DNA of 64,000 bases, from NCBI GenBank assembly GCA_009667805.1, contig CM019064.1, forward strand, positions 77,994,400-78,058,399. The letters are read 5' to 3'. Position 1 is the first letter of the stretch. Each line of letters begins with the position of its first letter. The translations under genes and the position numbers were made by a program. This DNA is from Leptobrachium leishanense. Taxonomy: Eukaryota; Chordata; Amphibia; Anura; Megophryidae. Positions 36,732-50,700 of the stretch are shown one piece after another. The notes below the pieces were generated by a model. The model saw only the letters and a program-made list of their open reading frames with translations. It was not told the origin of the DNA and did not search any database.

Positions 36732-38347
36732 CAGTTGTGTTCAAAATTATTCAACCCCCAATGCTGTAAAGGGTTTTAGGGAATTTAGTGTACATTTGTA
36801 ATTGTATTCAGAATGAAATCCTACAAGGACTTTTTAAAGAACCATATGCAACTAAAATGACATCAATTGGTTTTGTAATACAGTAGTAAATGTTTCTTTT
36901 GTGAATTCTTCATTGACACAATTATTCAACCCCTTAAAGACTACCACTCTGAAGAACAGAGGTTCATTCAAGTGTTTTCAATCAGGTATTGAAAACACCT
37001 GTGGATGTCATGGAGCAGCAATAAAGCATAATAAGCACCAATTAGGCAGCTTTAAAATGACTGTGATACTCAGCTCCTTCTAGACATTTACTGGTGTGGT
37101 TACAAACATGGTGAAGCCAAGAGAATGGTCCAGGAAGACAAGAGAAGAGGTGATTACTCTTCACAGGAAGGGCAATGGCTATAGGAAGATTGCAAAGATG
37201 TTAAACATACCAAGAGAGACCATAGGAAGCATCATTCGCAAATTCAAGGCAAAAGGCACTGTTGAAACGCTACCTGGTCGTGGCAGAAATAAGATGCTGA
37301 CTTTGACTGCTGTGCGCTACCTGAAGCGTAGAGTGGAGAAAAGTCCCCGTGTGACTGCTGAGGAACTGAGAAAAGATTTGTCAGATGTGGGTACTGAAGT
37401 TTCAGCTCAGACAATACGGCGCAAACTGCGTAATGAAGGCCTCCATGCCAGAACTCCCAGGTGCACCCCCTTGCTGTCTCCAAAGAATAAGAAGAGTCGA
37501 CTGCAGTATGCCAAAAGTCATGTGGACAAACCACAGAAGTTTTGGGATAGTGTTCTGTGGACTGATGAAACAAAATTAGAACTGTTTGGGCCCATGGATC
37601 AATGCTATGTTTGGAGGAGGAAGAACAAGGCCTATGAAGAAAAGAACACCTTGCCTACTGTGAAGCATGGCGGGGGTCAATCATGCTTTGGGGCTGTTTT
37701 GCTTCTGCAGGTACAGGGAAGCTTCAGCGTGTGCAAGGTACCATGAATTCTCTTCAGTATCAGGAGATATTGGATGACAATGTGATGCAGTCCGTCACAA
37801 ACCTGAGGCTTGGGAGACGTTGGACCTTTCAACAGGACAATGATCACAAGCATACCTCCAAGTCCACTAGAGCATGGTTGCAGATTACAGGCTGGAACAT
37901 TTTGGAGTGGCCATCGCAGTCACCTGACTTAAATCCGATTGAGAACCTCTGGTGGGACTTAAAGAAAGCAGTTGCAGTGCGCAAGCCTAAGAATGTGACT
38001 GAACTGGAGGCTTTTGCCCATGACGAATGGGCGAAGATACCCGTAGATCGCTGCAAGACACTTGTGTCAAGCTATGCTTCACGTTTAAAAGCTGTTATAA
38101 CTGTAAAAGGATGTTGTACTAAGTACTAAGATTGAATGTCACTTGGGGGTTGAATAAAACTGATAATGATGTGAGCACAGAAAAGACATTTGTGGTTATT
38201 TCATTATAAATGTTATGTTATATTTGTCTGACCTACACGTGCCTCTTTGATTTAATTGTAAGCAAGATGACTGAATGATCAAAATCAATGTCAAACTGGC
38301 CAAAACACTCAATTTCAGTGGGGGTTGAATAATTTTGAACACAACTG
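36732..38347 (+). mobile_element. Tc1-like transposon, lineage d, both ends present
   Basis: Ends CAGTTGTGTTCAAAATTATT and, inverted at the right, the same sequence, each bordered by TA. Direct repeats ending ATTATTCAACCCC inside each arm give the IR/DR layout. It is 1,616 bp long. Confidence 0.94.
37108..38129 (+). pseudogene. Tc1-like transposase, lineage d, one frameshift
   Basis: The HTH region (GNGYRKIAKMLNIPRETIGS) and the DDE domain are readable almost completely. Catalytic residues: D in LWTDETK, D in FQQDNDHKHTSK, E in [11 protein letters not shown]. One base is missing in the G run at about 37672-37677 (HGGGQ instead of HGGGS), which shifts the frame until KYstop at 38129. An upstream in-frame ATG at 37096 is also possible, but MVKPREW fits the family start. 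One change from an intact gene of about 340 residues. Confidence 0.92.
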
Positions 38348-39543
38348 TATATCATGCTGTTTAGGATGCTATAATGCATCCATCGATGTGCACTTATCAC
38401 AATATAAGCATGTTTAAACATTAGAACATTCCCATCATCATCTTAATGTTCAACCAATTGTCAGCGCTTTAAATAAATTTTTCCAATAGCAGTCGAGCTG
38501 CAAACTTATAAGAAACAGGCTTTGGTAATGGATTTCAGGAGGTTTTACTATTCCACTGGCGAGCAATGGCTGCTTTTATATCACAGGGCATCAATCAGTG
38601 TGCATTCATCACAGTGGTGTCCTGTTTGAAACAATTAGGACATTTCCAACATCATTATCTGATTATCAGCATTCAAAATTGACTGTCCAATAACTTATCA
38701 AACTGTGAGAGTGCACGAAACAGATTTTACCGGTAGGGTTCAGAGTTTATGAACGGGAATTTTTCATTTTTGAAGAAGCGCAGTGGCTACAATTGTATTA
38801 CTCAATGCTTAACAGCTGTATCTTATTCGTACTGCCGTTCGTAAACACACACTATCATTTAACCCAGAATGGAGACCAGTATTGCCTGCAGACTATTACG
38901 GCCAATTAACTCTATATATGTCATGCAGTTTGGGATACTACAGTGCATCAATCGATGTACACTTAACACAATATCAGCCTGTTTGAACGTTAGAGCATTC
39001 CCAATTTATAAACAGAAGTTCTTCATTTGAGCTGGCGAACAGTGGCTACTTTTAGATCCCAGTGCATCGGTCGGTATGCATTCATCACAGTGGTGTCTTG
39101 TTTGAAACGCTTAGGACATTCCCAACATCGTCATTGTATTTATCTGATTATCGGCATTCACAATTAACTTTCCAATGACTTACCAAGCATAATTGATCAG
39201 GAGACTGCAATTCCCCTCTACGTCCGTTCGTAAACACACACTGTCATTCAGTCCAAAACATGGACCAAAATTACGGAGTTGAAAGATTTTCTGACGGAAT
39301 TAGCCAAGCTAAACAGCAACGGCCCAGCAGTTATAGTATAGGAATCTTGTGACCATCCTTAAGCCAACAATGAGTAAAATTAGTCATTCAAGTAATGTCA
39401 AGAATATTATTGCCCATCGGTACGCAACGATATACTAGTCCGTAGCTCCTGCATTGCAAATCTTTTAAACTATAATTTTAGAACATTGATTCTCAGCTTT
39501 TTTCATCCCACAACACACTGGCAAGGCACACCATCAGTATATA

Positions 39544-41163
<1,620 letters not shown>

Positions 41164-41226
41164 TATGTTATTTAAACACAATATTGATACTCTTAAACTT
41201 CAATATAATAAAAGGAAACAAACAGA

Positions 41227-41527
41227 ATATTTAAAAGGAAACAAAATAGCAAAACAAGAGGACATAGTCTTAGATTAGAGGGGCAAAGGTTTAAAAGTAA
41301 CATCAGGAAGCATTATTTTACTGAGCGGGTGGTGGATACATGGAACAGTCTTCCAGTAGAAGTGGTAGAGGCCAAAACAGTAATTGAATTTAAGCAAGCA
41401 TGGGATAGGCATAAGGCTATCCTAAATAAAAGATAAATCCAGGTCAAGTATCCATGTAATTGGGCAGACTAGATGGGCCGAAAGGTTCTTATCTGCCGAC
41501 ATTTTTCTATGTTTCTATGTTTCTATA
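41227..41527 (+). mobile_element. CR1-type LINE 3' end
   Basis: IFKRKQNSKTRGHSLRLEGQ is readable at the start, then NSLPVEVVEAKTVIEFK, the stop, the 3' UTR and a (TTTCTATG)n tail. Confidence 0.88.
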
Positions 41528-41910
41528 ACCATATTAACATACCCATTCTTGTCCCAGTGTTGCGCACAAACCCCAGAACTTCGGAAAGCCTGTGAAAACA
41601 CGTTTGTGTTTCCAGTGTTGAGTGCTATCATGTGACTTTCATGCTACTTGCATGACTTTTCCCCCACCTATTGACTATTTCCACCCCTGAGAACCATTAA
41701 CCGCACAGTGGTTGAATGCTGCAAACCAGTGGTCAAACTCTTCAATGAGTGGTAAATAATAAGCCTCAGTAATAATCATAACCTTATTATGTGTACCCCC
41801 ACTTGGCTTTTACACATCCTGTACCTTTAAATAGGACTCTAAAAAGTGGTGTGTCACTGGTATAAAGAGCGTTTCCAAGGATCTGCCCATCTCCAACTAA
41901 CAAAAACTAT

Positions 41911-42553
41911 AGGGGTTATTCAAAGAGCACTGAAATTTCAACTCTTTCTTTCGGTGCACTTCAGTTTGCTGACCCTGCTGTGAATTCACTATTCACCGCA
42001 GGGTCCCCGAACAAGGAGTCGCAGAAAGTCTGCCGCCGAAGTAACCACCGCACGCCGCTAAAATCAGCCGCCAAAGACAGCCTATGAGCTGTCGAACGCT
42101 GCTAAACTGACTCCAAATGCCACCGGCATTTCAAACAATAAAAATGCATGGAAATAATAAAAAAAGGTCGTATTAAAAATAATAAAACAGTCTGTTACAG
42201 AATAAACAAAAACAGCATAAAAAAATATGAATCTAAAATTTGGCCTAAAAAATACTGAAAAATACTTTAGTCCAATAAAAATGGTGTCACTACTAATGCT
42301 ATAAAAATTAAAAAGGCGTTTTGCAGAAACTGAAAAGAATAATTGGTTGAGTAAAAAAATAACAAAAACGGTAATATTTCTTTATATTGAATCCTAGTGG
42401 ATTCGCCTGTTTAAACCTGTCGAACCGAATCAGAGCATTTCGCGAATTGACAGCTTTGTGAATAGCCAGACTGCCACTGAAATTGCACCATACGGTGAAA
42501 TTCACTGTTCGGTGCAATTCGGTGTCAAGTTTGGTGCTTTTTGAATAACCCTT
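41911..42553 (-). mobile_element. MITE family B, inverted
   Basis: Termini AGGGGTTATTCAAAGAG and TTTTTGAATAACCCTT, flanked by TAT on both sides. The interior is reverse-complement family B with diverged sequence. Non-coding. Confidence 0.8.
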
Positions 42554-42962
42554 TATACAACGGAATAAAAACTCAGATACACTCCTGCGTCCTTCCACAA
42601 GATCATGTTATCATGAGTAGGGATGGGCTGCCGGTTCGAATCGGTTCGAAGTTCGTTTCGAAAATCGGCTGTTCGATAGTTCGCGAACTTCGAACTTTTC
42701 AGGACGTTCGCGAAAAGTTTGAGAAATTTTTTTTCTCCTAAAAATACTTAAAAGATCCTAAAAAAATCTAAAGATAAAGAGACTCTTTACTGCAGAATGC
42801 AAAAAAAAATCGTGAACACCCCTGTGTCATTAATAATAGCTTAATACGTATCTGCGTACTCCAAAGCAAAGCACTGTCCCCTCAGTGCTGACAGGATAAA
42901 TATATAAAAGGTAGGAGCAGTATCTGCAAAATAAATTACACATCCATCGTGCAGGATTATCC

Positions 42963-42999
42963 CTGATGAAGTCTTTGATGTTATAAAGACGAAATGCGT
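42963..42999 (+). ncRNA. hammerhead-ribozyme-like core, interrupted
   Basis: CTGATGA, an extra A, GTCTTT, 8-base loop, AAAGAC, GAAA, then TGCGT (CGCGT in the duplicated copy at 51189-51193). This reproduces the order CUGAUGA - stem II - GAAA of a hammerhead. ACGCGT could be the very short palindromic stem III, and upstream ATCC could pair with downstream GGAAT as stem I. The single A before stem II departs from the canonical motif. The LINE insertion separates the parts, so this copy is probably dead. Confidence 0.45.
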
Positions 43000-43096
43000 G
43001 GGGGCGTGTCCGGACCGCTGAGCTTAATGGCCGCTTGTTAGCTGGGCTCTCCAGGGACTCTCACCTTTCAGCAGCACAGCTTCATTTAAAATTGAC

Positions 43097-44212
43097 ATGG
43101 GTAAGCACAAAATACTCACCCAAGCCCCTGGAACTCCAGAGGAACGCCACAGCCCACCTCACAGCGGGATCCGCGGCTATTTTCCGCCGCAAACGAGAAC
43201 GCCGGCTCCACAGGGGGAGCCCAAGATGGCGGCCGGGTCGGTTGCACATGAGGGGCCTAAGATGGCGGCCGCCACTACACCGACGGCGCCACACTCCCCA
43301 GCTTCACCCGGCTTTGGCTGGGAACCACCACCAGATATTCTGCAGATTATTAGGGCTCTGCCAACCAGAGATGATCTCACGGCGGCCACCAGAGAACTGC
43401 GCCATTCCCTCTCAGGAGAAATACAGCAGGTGAGACAGGATGTCCTAGGCCTCACCCAGCGTATAGTAGCGGTGGAGGGGGTACACCAGGCACATGAGGA
43501 CGCTATCCAGGCCCACTCCACACAGTTAACCCTGCATCACACCTTGCTTCAAACCCTCACCAGACAACTTGAGGACCTCGAAAACAGGGGCAGGCGTAAT
43601 AACATTAGTATACGGGGCTTGCCTGAAAATGAATGCGATTCGGATGATTTACACCGCATCCTCACCAACCTATTTAATTTTCTACTGCAAAAAGCGCCAG
43701 ATGCTGCAGTGGAAATAGAGCGCTGGCATCGCGCCCTAAGATCCCGGGGCCCCCCAGGCAGCCCCCCTCGTGACGTCATCTGCTGTCTCTTAAGGTTCAG
43801 CGTTAAGGAGGCTATCATGGCTGGGGCCAGGAATAAGTCGGCCTTACGATTTGAAGGAGCGAAAGTGGAACTCTTTCAAGATGTATCCTTACTCACTTTA
43901 CATTCTAGGAGGGCACTTAAACCTCTAACAACGGCCCTACAACAAGCGGGATTACAATATCGGTGGATATACTCGGCAGGATTACAAGTACGCACTCCTC
44001 AAGGCCCAGTCACGGTACGTGGTGGTGACGAACTGCCTGAATTTCTCTCCACGCTGAATCTACCGCCTGATACTATCATGGAATGGCCTGACCCAATACG
44101 GTTTCTCACTTCCGCTACGCCGAGGCCTCAACGGGCCCCCCGACAGCGCAGATCGCCACGTGGAGCCGCCGCCGGTGGAAGGTTCACACAGTTCGATTCA
44201 CAGGAGGCTTAA
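43097..44212 (+). CDS. L1/Tx1 LINE ORF1 protein, 371 aa
   Basis: An RNA-binding chaperone that coats LINE RNA. Residues 1 to about 90 are Pro/Gly/Ala-rich. A coiled-coil region follows at about 100-165 (QQVRQDVLGLTQRIVAVEG to LLQTLTRQLEDLENRGR). Then comes the RRM-like block NNISIRGLPENECDSDDLHR and CCLLRFSVKEAIMAGAR, and a C-terminal domain (RRALKPLTTALQQAGLQYRW). The C-terminus is basic and proline-rich. The start MGKHKILTQAPG is the first ATG after the short 5' UTR. The frame is fully open, with no damage. Confidence 0.88.
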   Translation: MGKHKILTQAPGTPEERHSPPHSGIRGYFPPQTRTPAPQGEPKMAAGSVAHEGPKMAAATTPTAPHSPASPGFGWEPPPDILQIIRALPTRDDLTAATRELRHSLSGEIQQVRQDVLGLTQRIVAVEGVHQAHEDAIQAHSTQLTLHHTLLQTLTRQLEDLENRGRRNNISIRGLPENECDSDDLHRILTNLFNFLLQKAPDAAVEIERWHRALRSRGPPGSPPRDVICCLLRFSVKEAIMAGARNKSALRFEGAKVELFQDVSLLTLHSRRALKPLTTALQQAGLQYRWIYSAGLQVRTPQGPVTVRGGDELPEFLSTLNLPPDTIMEWPDPIRFLTSATPRPQRAPRQRRSPRGAAAGGRFTQFDSQEA

Positions 44213-45600
44213 GAATTGCACATTTTCCTTTTGTTACATGGCACTATCGTGGAGAAGACATCTAATGGCAGGTTCGAATGCCCCGTGCTATTATTTGTAC
44301 GGCTCTGGTGGAGCGAGGTGCATTATGCAGACACTGCGTTTGGTGTCCTTTGCCACCTCTTGCTGCCATTGCAACATTAACTGCGGTTTCGGGGATTGAT
44401 GGCTCCCCTTCTACGCATACTCTGCATACAAGTCTTGCTACGGAGATGTAGCAATTTTGGAGAGTGTCCTATGCCAGTCTTACGCCGAATGTGTTTTTGC
44501 TCCTTTGCTCTCCCTTTTCCGCTTTTTCACCTGGAACGGCTGTGTGGATTTTATAGCACCATTAATCGTAGTTATCAACAAGATACAATAATTATGGTCG
44601 TTCGACAGCGGGTGAGATTCGAATGGAGATTCTGGTTTCGTAATTTGTAAATTTTTTCTTCTCTTTTAGTATAGGTTATTGTTGCACTTATCTTAATCTC
44701 ATGTCAGGATACGTTCCCCTGGGGTATTAGCCCACTCCGGAAGGAGTTGTTTAGGCGGGGCATCTCTCCGCTTCGCTCTGAGCGTCGCCTGGGATTTACA
44801 CCCCGCTTTGGGCACACGCTCGCGGTATTTTGTTTAGGTTTAACTGGTTTCTTTTTGTATTCACCCCCCTCCTTTCCCTACCCCTTTCTCCCCTTGGTAC
44901 ACCCACCTCAGGTTCCTTTATAAGGGTTGGATATCATGGCATACCAGCACAGACCATTGCTCATACGCTCTATTAATGCTGGAGGATTGAACATACCTGC
45001 TAAGAGACATATTGCTTTACGGGATTTTGCTAAGGCTCAAGTTTCGGTGGCTCTTATTCAGGAGACACATTTTCTGTGCGACAAGGCACCGGCACTCCGG
45101 AGTGCTTCATACCCTCTGGGGTTTTATAGCAATTACAGGGAGGGTAAATCTCGAGGGGTGGCTGTTCTATTTGCTAAGCATGTACCATTCCAATTGTTGG
45201 CCCACAGGGCAGATGATGAGGGCAGATATGTCATGGTGAAAGGCACTACTGGAGAACAGCTATACACCTTCGTCTCTATTTATCTCCCCAACCGCAGACA
45301 ACACATAGCCTTTAAGACAATCATGTCCGTAGTCACTGATTTCCAAGACAGCACCCTGGTGGTGGGAGGTGATTTCAACCTTCCCCTGGATCCTAAGCTT
45401 GATACCTCACGTGGGTCTACCTGTGTTCCCTTATCGATCATCTGCTCGACACGGCTAACGTTACTGGACTCCATCCTGACGGATTGCTGGAGGGCGTTGC
45501 ATCCCTCCACCAGGGACTATACACACTACAGCTCTCTACACAAATCATACTCCCGCATTGACCACATCTTTCTCCCATTCGCACAATCACATCTTATTAG

Positions 45601-47781
45601 ATACGCCGCAATTGTACCAGCTTAGAGACTCCCTGTGGTCAAAGTTCAAGAGTACTGGATCCATGAACGATCACTGTGAATACCGAAAATGCCGGAATGA
45701 ATGCACAAAAGAAACAAAAATGGCTAAAGCCCAATACTTCAATGAAAATTTAAACAATAACATATCAAACCCCAGAAATTTTTGGAAAATCATAAGTAAC
45801 ATACAAGCACCCCCCAGCCACTCCCAACCAGCTGCTTTAAAAGTAAACAACCAAACTGTACAACACCCCCTAGATGTAGCAAATGCTTTTAATAATTATT
45901 TTGTTGGATGCGCCACCACCCTGATTGCTAAGCTAGGAAATGACACGCAATCAGAAATGCCGCACGCAGGTCAGGACCCACCAACAGTGCAAAGACCCCG
46001 TAACCAGAGAAATTCAGTTTTAGGCCAGTGCCTGTCAGTGCCATCACTAAACTTCTCCGTAACCAAAAAATGAAATACCAGTCTGGACCTGATCAAATCC
46101 CAGCAATGCTGCTGAAAATCAGTGCACCAGCAATTGCAAAACCTGTCGCAACCCTGATTAATGAATCACTGGTGACTGGATACATACCCAAACTCTGGAA
46201 GACTGCAAGGGTGGTACCTATCCATAAAAGTGGAGACAATACTTTGGTATCCAACTACCGCCCAATATCACTGCTCCCTGTAATGTCAAAAATTCTGGAA
46301 AAATGTGTCTATACTCAATTACGTGATTATTATCAGTATCAGAACTATTTAACCCCAGATCAATCAGGCTTTCGTCCAAACCATTCAACTACAACTGCCC
46401 TTTTAAAAGTTTGTAATGATATCCAAGCTGGCATGGAACAAGGAAATCTAACTGGAGCCATCTTCCTTGATTTTGCCAAGGCTTTTGACACAGTAGACCA
46501 TGGCATTCTATTACAAAAACGTAAGAACTCTGGTATTGGTGATAGTACGTTAACCTAGTTCCAATCATATGTGTCTGATAGGTCTCAATTTGTGTCCATT
46601 TCTGACAGCACTTCCCTCCCCCTCCCAGTCACGTGCGGTGTACCACAAGGCTCGATACTTGGCCCCCTGCTATTCACAATATTCATAAACGATCTGCCCA
46701 ATGTCTGCAAAGCTTCAACTGTACACATGTATGCAGACGACACTGTAATCTATACCAGCAAACCAAATCTCCCACAGCTGGAGGCTGTGCTGCAAGAACA
46801 ATTCACAGGGGTAGAAAAGTGGATCGCAAATAACAAACTTTTTCTAAATACTGACAAAACTGTTACAATGCTCTTTGGAACCGCACCTAAACTACACAAA
46901 TTGCAAACACCCCATCTATGTGTTGGGACAAAATCAAATAGCACGCTGACCACAGTCACTTCTCTCAAATACATAGGTATGTGGTTAGACCCAAATCTAT
47001 CTTTTGGCCCCCACATCGAAAAACTCTCATCTAAACTCTACCCCAAACTAGGTGCCCTGTACAGAAACAAATCCTGCCTGAGCCCCGCGGTAAGAAAGCA
47101 GATTGTACAACAAATGCTTATGCCAGCCATTGAATACGGAGATCTAGTGTATGCAGCCGCCCCGCAAACACACCTTCAGAAACTTACTACATTGTATAAC
47201 TCATTCTGTCGCTTTGTGCTACAATGTAACTACATGACACACCATTGTGACATGTTAAAAGAACTAAACTGGCCATCACTGGACTCTAGACGCACCCTTC
47301 ACCTTTCCAACCTGGTGTTTAAGAGATTTTCTGGGAAGCTACCACCCTACCTGAATATGCTGCTTCCCCCGGCAGTTCCCTCATCCTATAACCTCAGATC
47401 CAGGACCAGCACCTTACTTGCAATACCGCAATACAAAAAGAAAATGGCTCGATCCTCATTTTCCTACAGAGCACCGCAAATATGGAATAACCTCCCAGAC
47501 ACCGTCAAATCTTCCCCCAGTCTAAAGTCCCTTAAGACTTCCCTATTAACATACCTCAATACGGAATGCACCTGTAAACATGTAACATAATGACTTTATT
47601 TCCTCTATTTATTTTTCTGTTAATCTGTATATTTGGTCTTGTGTTAATTTCTTGCATTTTACTATTTTGTATTTCTGTAACCAATCAATGTTCTCGAACC
47701 CAGGACATACTTGAAAACGAGAGAAATCTCAATGTATCCTTCCTGGTAAAATCCTTTTATAAATAAAATAAATAAATAAAA
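45601..47781 (+). mobile_element. CR1/L2-group LINE, 5'-truncated, innermost layer
   Basis: Flanked by ATTAG (45596-45600 and 47782-47786). It lacks the endonuclease and starts in the linker before RT. The 3' UTR (47591-47781) ends with an A-rich tail of AAAT repeats. Just before the tail, GAGAAATCTCAATGTATCCT and TCCTGG (47721-47746) are the reverse complement of the minisatellite unit at 1-2102. The exact clade (L2, Rex1 or CR1) is not settled. Confidence 0.9.
45610..47590 (+). pseudogene. CR1/L2-group LINE reverse transcriptase, damaged
   Basis: Linker QLRDSLWSKFKSTGS, then RT blocks SGPDQIPAMLLK, SNYRPISLLPVMSKILEK, DQSGFRPNHSTTTALLK, FLDFAKAFDTVDH, CGVPQGSILGPLLF, HMYADDTVIY and the C-terminal SYRAPQIWNNLPDTVKSSPS. 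A frameshift at about 46030-46070 joins two frames, and one in-frame TAG at 46556-46558 (probably from TGG) interrupts the RT. Stop at 47588-47590. Confidence 0.9.
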
Positions 47782-50700
47782 ATTAGCTCACAGACATGGT
47801 CTGACCACTGCCCAGTAGATGTAGAACTCAACTCATGCTTGTACAGACCTACGGCATCCCATTGGCGGCTGAACGAAACTCTGTTGTCTGACCAGATGGT
47901 ACTCTCAGGCCTAAAGGAAGCGGTATCTCAGTACTTTACAGACAACTCGGTTCCGGACGTCACCCCTCCCTTGCTGTGGGAAGCACATAAAGCCACAGCT
48001 AGGGGATATCTCATTAAACAAGGGGCTCGCTTTAAGAGGGAGCGCACAGCACGACAGGAGGATTTGACGGCCCAGATCCGCATATTGGAAGCATCTCATA
48101 AAGCCACGAGCTCTGAGGAGGACTATGTGCGGCTTTCGGCCCTTAGAGCGGATTTAAACTCACTGCTAAATATTAAAGCTCAGAGGTCCTTTACACACTA
48201 TAAACATCTATTTTTCGAACATGGCAACAGGTGTGGCAGGTTGCTGGCCAGAGTTCTACGCAAAAAACGCAGTTTGGCTTACATTTCTAAAATCACAGAC
48301 AGGTCGGGGGGGAAACACTCTCTGCCTTCCTCCATGCTGGGGGTATTCCGTTCTCATTTTCATTCACTATATAATCTAGACAAGACGACACCACCTACAC
48401 TCACCTTGACACATAAGATTGAGACGTATCTACAAACTCATGTTAAACGCAAATTATCGATAGCACATAGGCAACTTATAGAAGCCCCTATTATGGATGA
48501 GGAACTTCGCATAGCCATCAAAGACACCCCTACGGGTAAAGCACCAGGCCCTGATGGCTTGTCGCTCTTGTATTACAAAAAACTTCTAGACACACTGATA
48601 CCGCAATGGTTATCCGCATTCAACTCCCTCACGCAGGGCGGGTGCCTCCATCCCGCCACGCTTACAGCCACGGTCACCCTGCTCCCAAAACCTGGAAAGG
48701 ACTTGGATCAATGCAGTAATTACAGACCTATATCGCTGCTTACCCAGGATGTCAAGCTGTTTGCCAAGGTGCTGGCCACCCGACTTAAGCCGTTCATCCC
48801 TGGATTGGTACATGCGGATCAGACGGGCTTTATCCCTGGGAGGGAGGCGAAGGATAGTACTGTCAGGGCAGTGAACTTAATACACGGTTCACCACGTCTA
48901 ACCACTGCTCCTTTTCTGCTCCTGTCCACTGACTGTGACAAAGCTTTCGACCGGGTATGTTGGGATTTCCTATTCCGAACTCTGTCACATATGGGACTGG
49001 GGGAGAATATGATACTCTGGATCCAGGCATTGTACACGCACCCTTCAGCGCGCATTAATGTTAATGGGGTCCTGTCTGACTCATTCCCCATTTCAAATGG
49101 CACCAGACAGGGCTGTCCCCTCTCGCCTCTCATGTTTGTGTTATCTCTTGAACCCTTTTTACAAGCCGTCAGGGACACCCCGGATATAGCTGGATTGAGG
49201 GTGGGTAATACAGAACATCGGCTAGCTGCATATGCTGATGATTTATTATTTTTTGTGCGCTCACCCAAGGTCACCCTGCCTACTTTGCTGCGTATCTTTC
49301 CTGATTATGGAACTCTGAGTAATTTAAAATTGAATATGGATAAGTCCAAGATCATGCCTGTCCTCATTCCCCCTAGAGAGGCGCTAGCTCTGCAATCTTC
49401 GTTCCCCTTTAAATGGTGCCAGGGCCAACTTAAATATCTTGGCACGTTTTTGACCCCGGACACTAATGATCTTTACCGAGCAAATTTCCAACCACTTCTA
49501 GCCTCCCTTGAACTTGATTTGCACAGGTGGGCTCTCCCGCATATATCGTGGTTTGGTCGCATTAATACTATAAAAATGTCAGTTCTACCCAGGATATTGT
49601 ATCTGTTTCAGACACTGCCTATTAGCTTGCCACGCCTCTTTTTTAAACGACTAAACTCCATGTCCCGAGCATTCGTGTGGAATGGTAAAGCACCTCAAGT
49701 TAAGCTTAATCTGTTGACTACACCTCGCTCCATGGGCGGCATGTCCATACCGCACATTTGGCATTACTACTGCGCGACTCATATGCAACGCCTGGTGGAG
49801 TGGGGCAACACCGTATCACCTAAATTGTGGGTGGGAATTGAAAAACGGTTTGCGGGAGATACCTTAGCTGCCTTGCCATGGCTACCTCAGAATTTGGCAA
49901 GTCCCCTACACAATGCGCTCCCAACTACATTGGCCATGCTTTCCTTATGGCGCTCCCTGCAGACTAAGCTATCGGTGGCTCCTTATCCCTCCCCATTGAT
50001 GCCGCTACAACATCTACTGGTGTTCTCTAGGCACATCATCCCTACGGCACCTACAGATGACCCTCCCTCCCCACTCCCGCGTCATTTCTTAACGGCTGGC
50101 GCTCAGGTTGCGGAAGATCGACTACCATATAGCCGTCCTTTAGGATTTCTGGGTAAATTACACCTCCATCGGCTTATCTCCTACATGGACTCGCTGGCAC
50201 CGCTAGATAAATATTGCAGACCCCTCATGATATTTGAATCCATCTCACATCGAGGGACAACTCCCCCACACAGTATATCACTTTTCTACGGCCTCCTCCA
50301 ATCACTTTCTACACCTCCGACTCAGTTCTGTGACAAATGGGAAGCCTCCTTTCGCATAACTTTAAAGAATGAGGACTGGTCTAAGATCTACACCCTTGCC
50401 CACTGCTGCACCCCTTCCACTAGGATACAGGAAGACAATTATAAAATATTGTATAGATGGTACCGCACACCGGACAGATTGAGTCACTTCGCTGGGGGGG
50501 GCGGAGATCTGTGCTGGAGATGTAGTGCGCCACATGCGGACCATCTACACATTTGGTGGTCGTGTCCAAAAGTGCAGACATTCTGGGAACGTATACATGA
50601 ATACGTGTGTAAGCTGGTAGAGCCCTCTCCTCCATTCACGCCGGAATTTTATCTGTTACACCACACGTCTTACAGCATCTCAGGCTATAAAAAATCTATC

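Larger units (their letters stand above)
36480..39240. repeat. long-period tandem repeat, degenerate
   Basis: The module at 38352 (GCTGTTTAGGATGCTATAAT then GCATCCATCGATGTGCAC) recurs at 38923 with GCAGTTTGGGATACTACAGT and GCATCAATCGATGTACAC, a period of about 571 bp. A related sub-module (GCATTCATCACAGTGGTGTC then YTGTTTGAAAC) occurs at about 38600 and 39075. The left flank at 36500-36731 (TATGGCCAATTTGCTATATA) matches the unit junction near 38900 (TACGGCCAATTAACTCTATA). A Tc1-like element is inserted in one unit. Confidence 0.7.
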
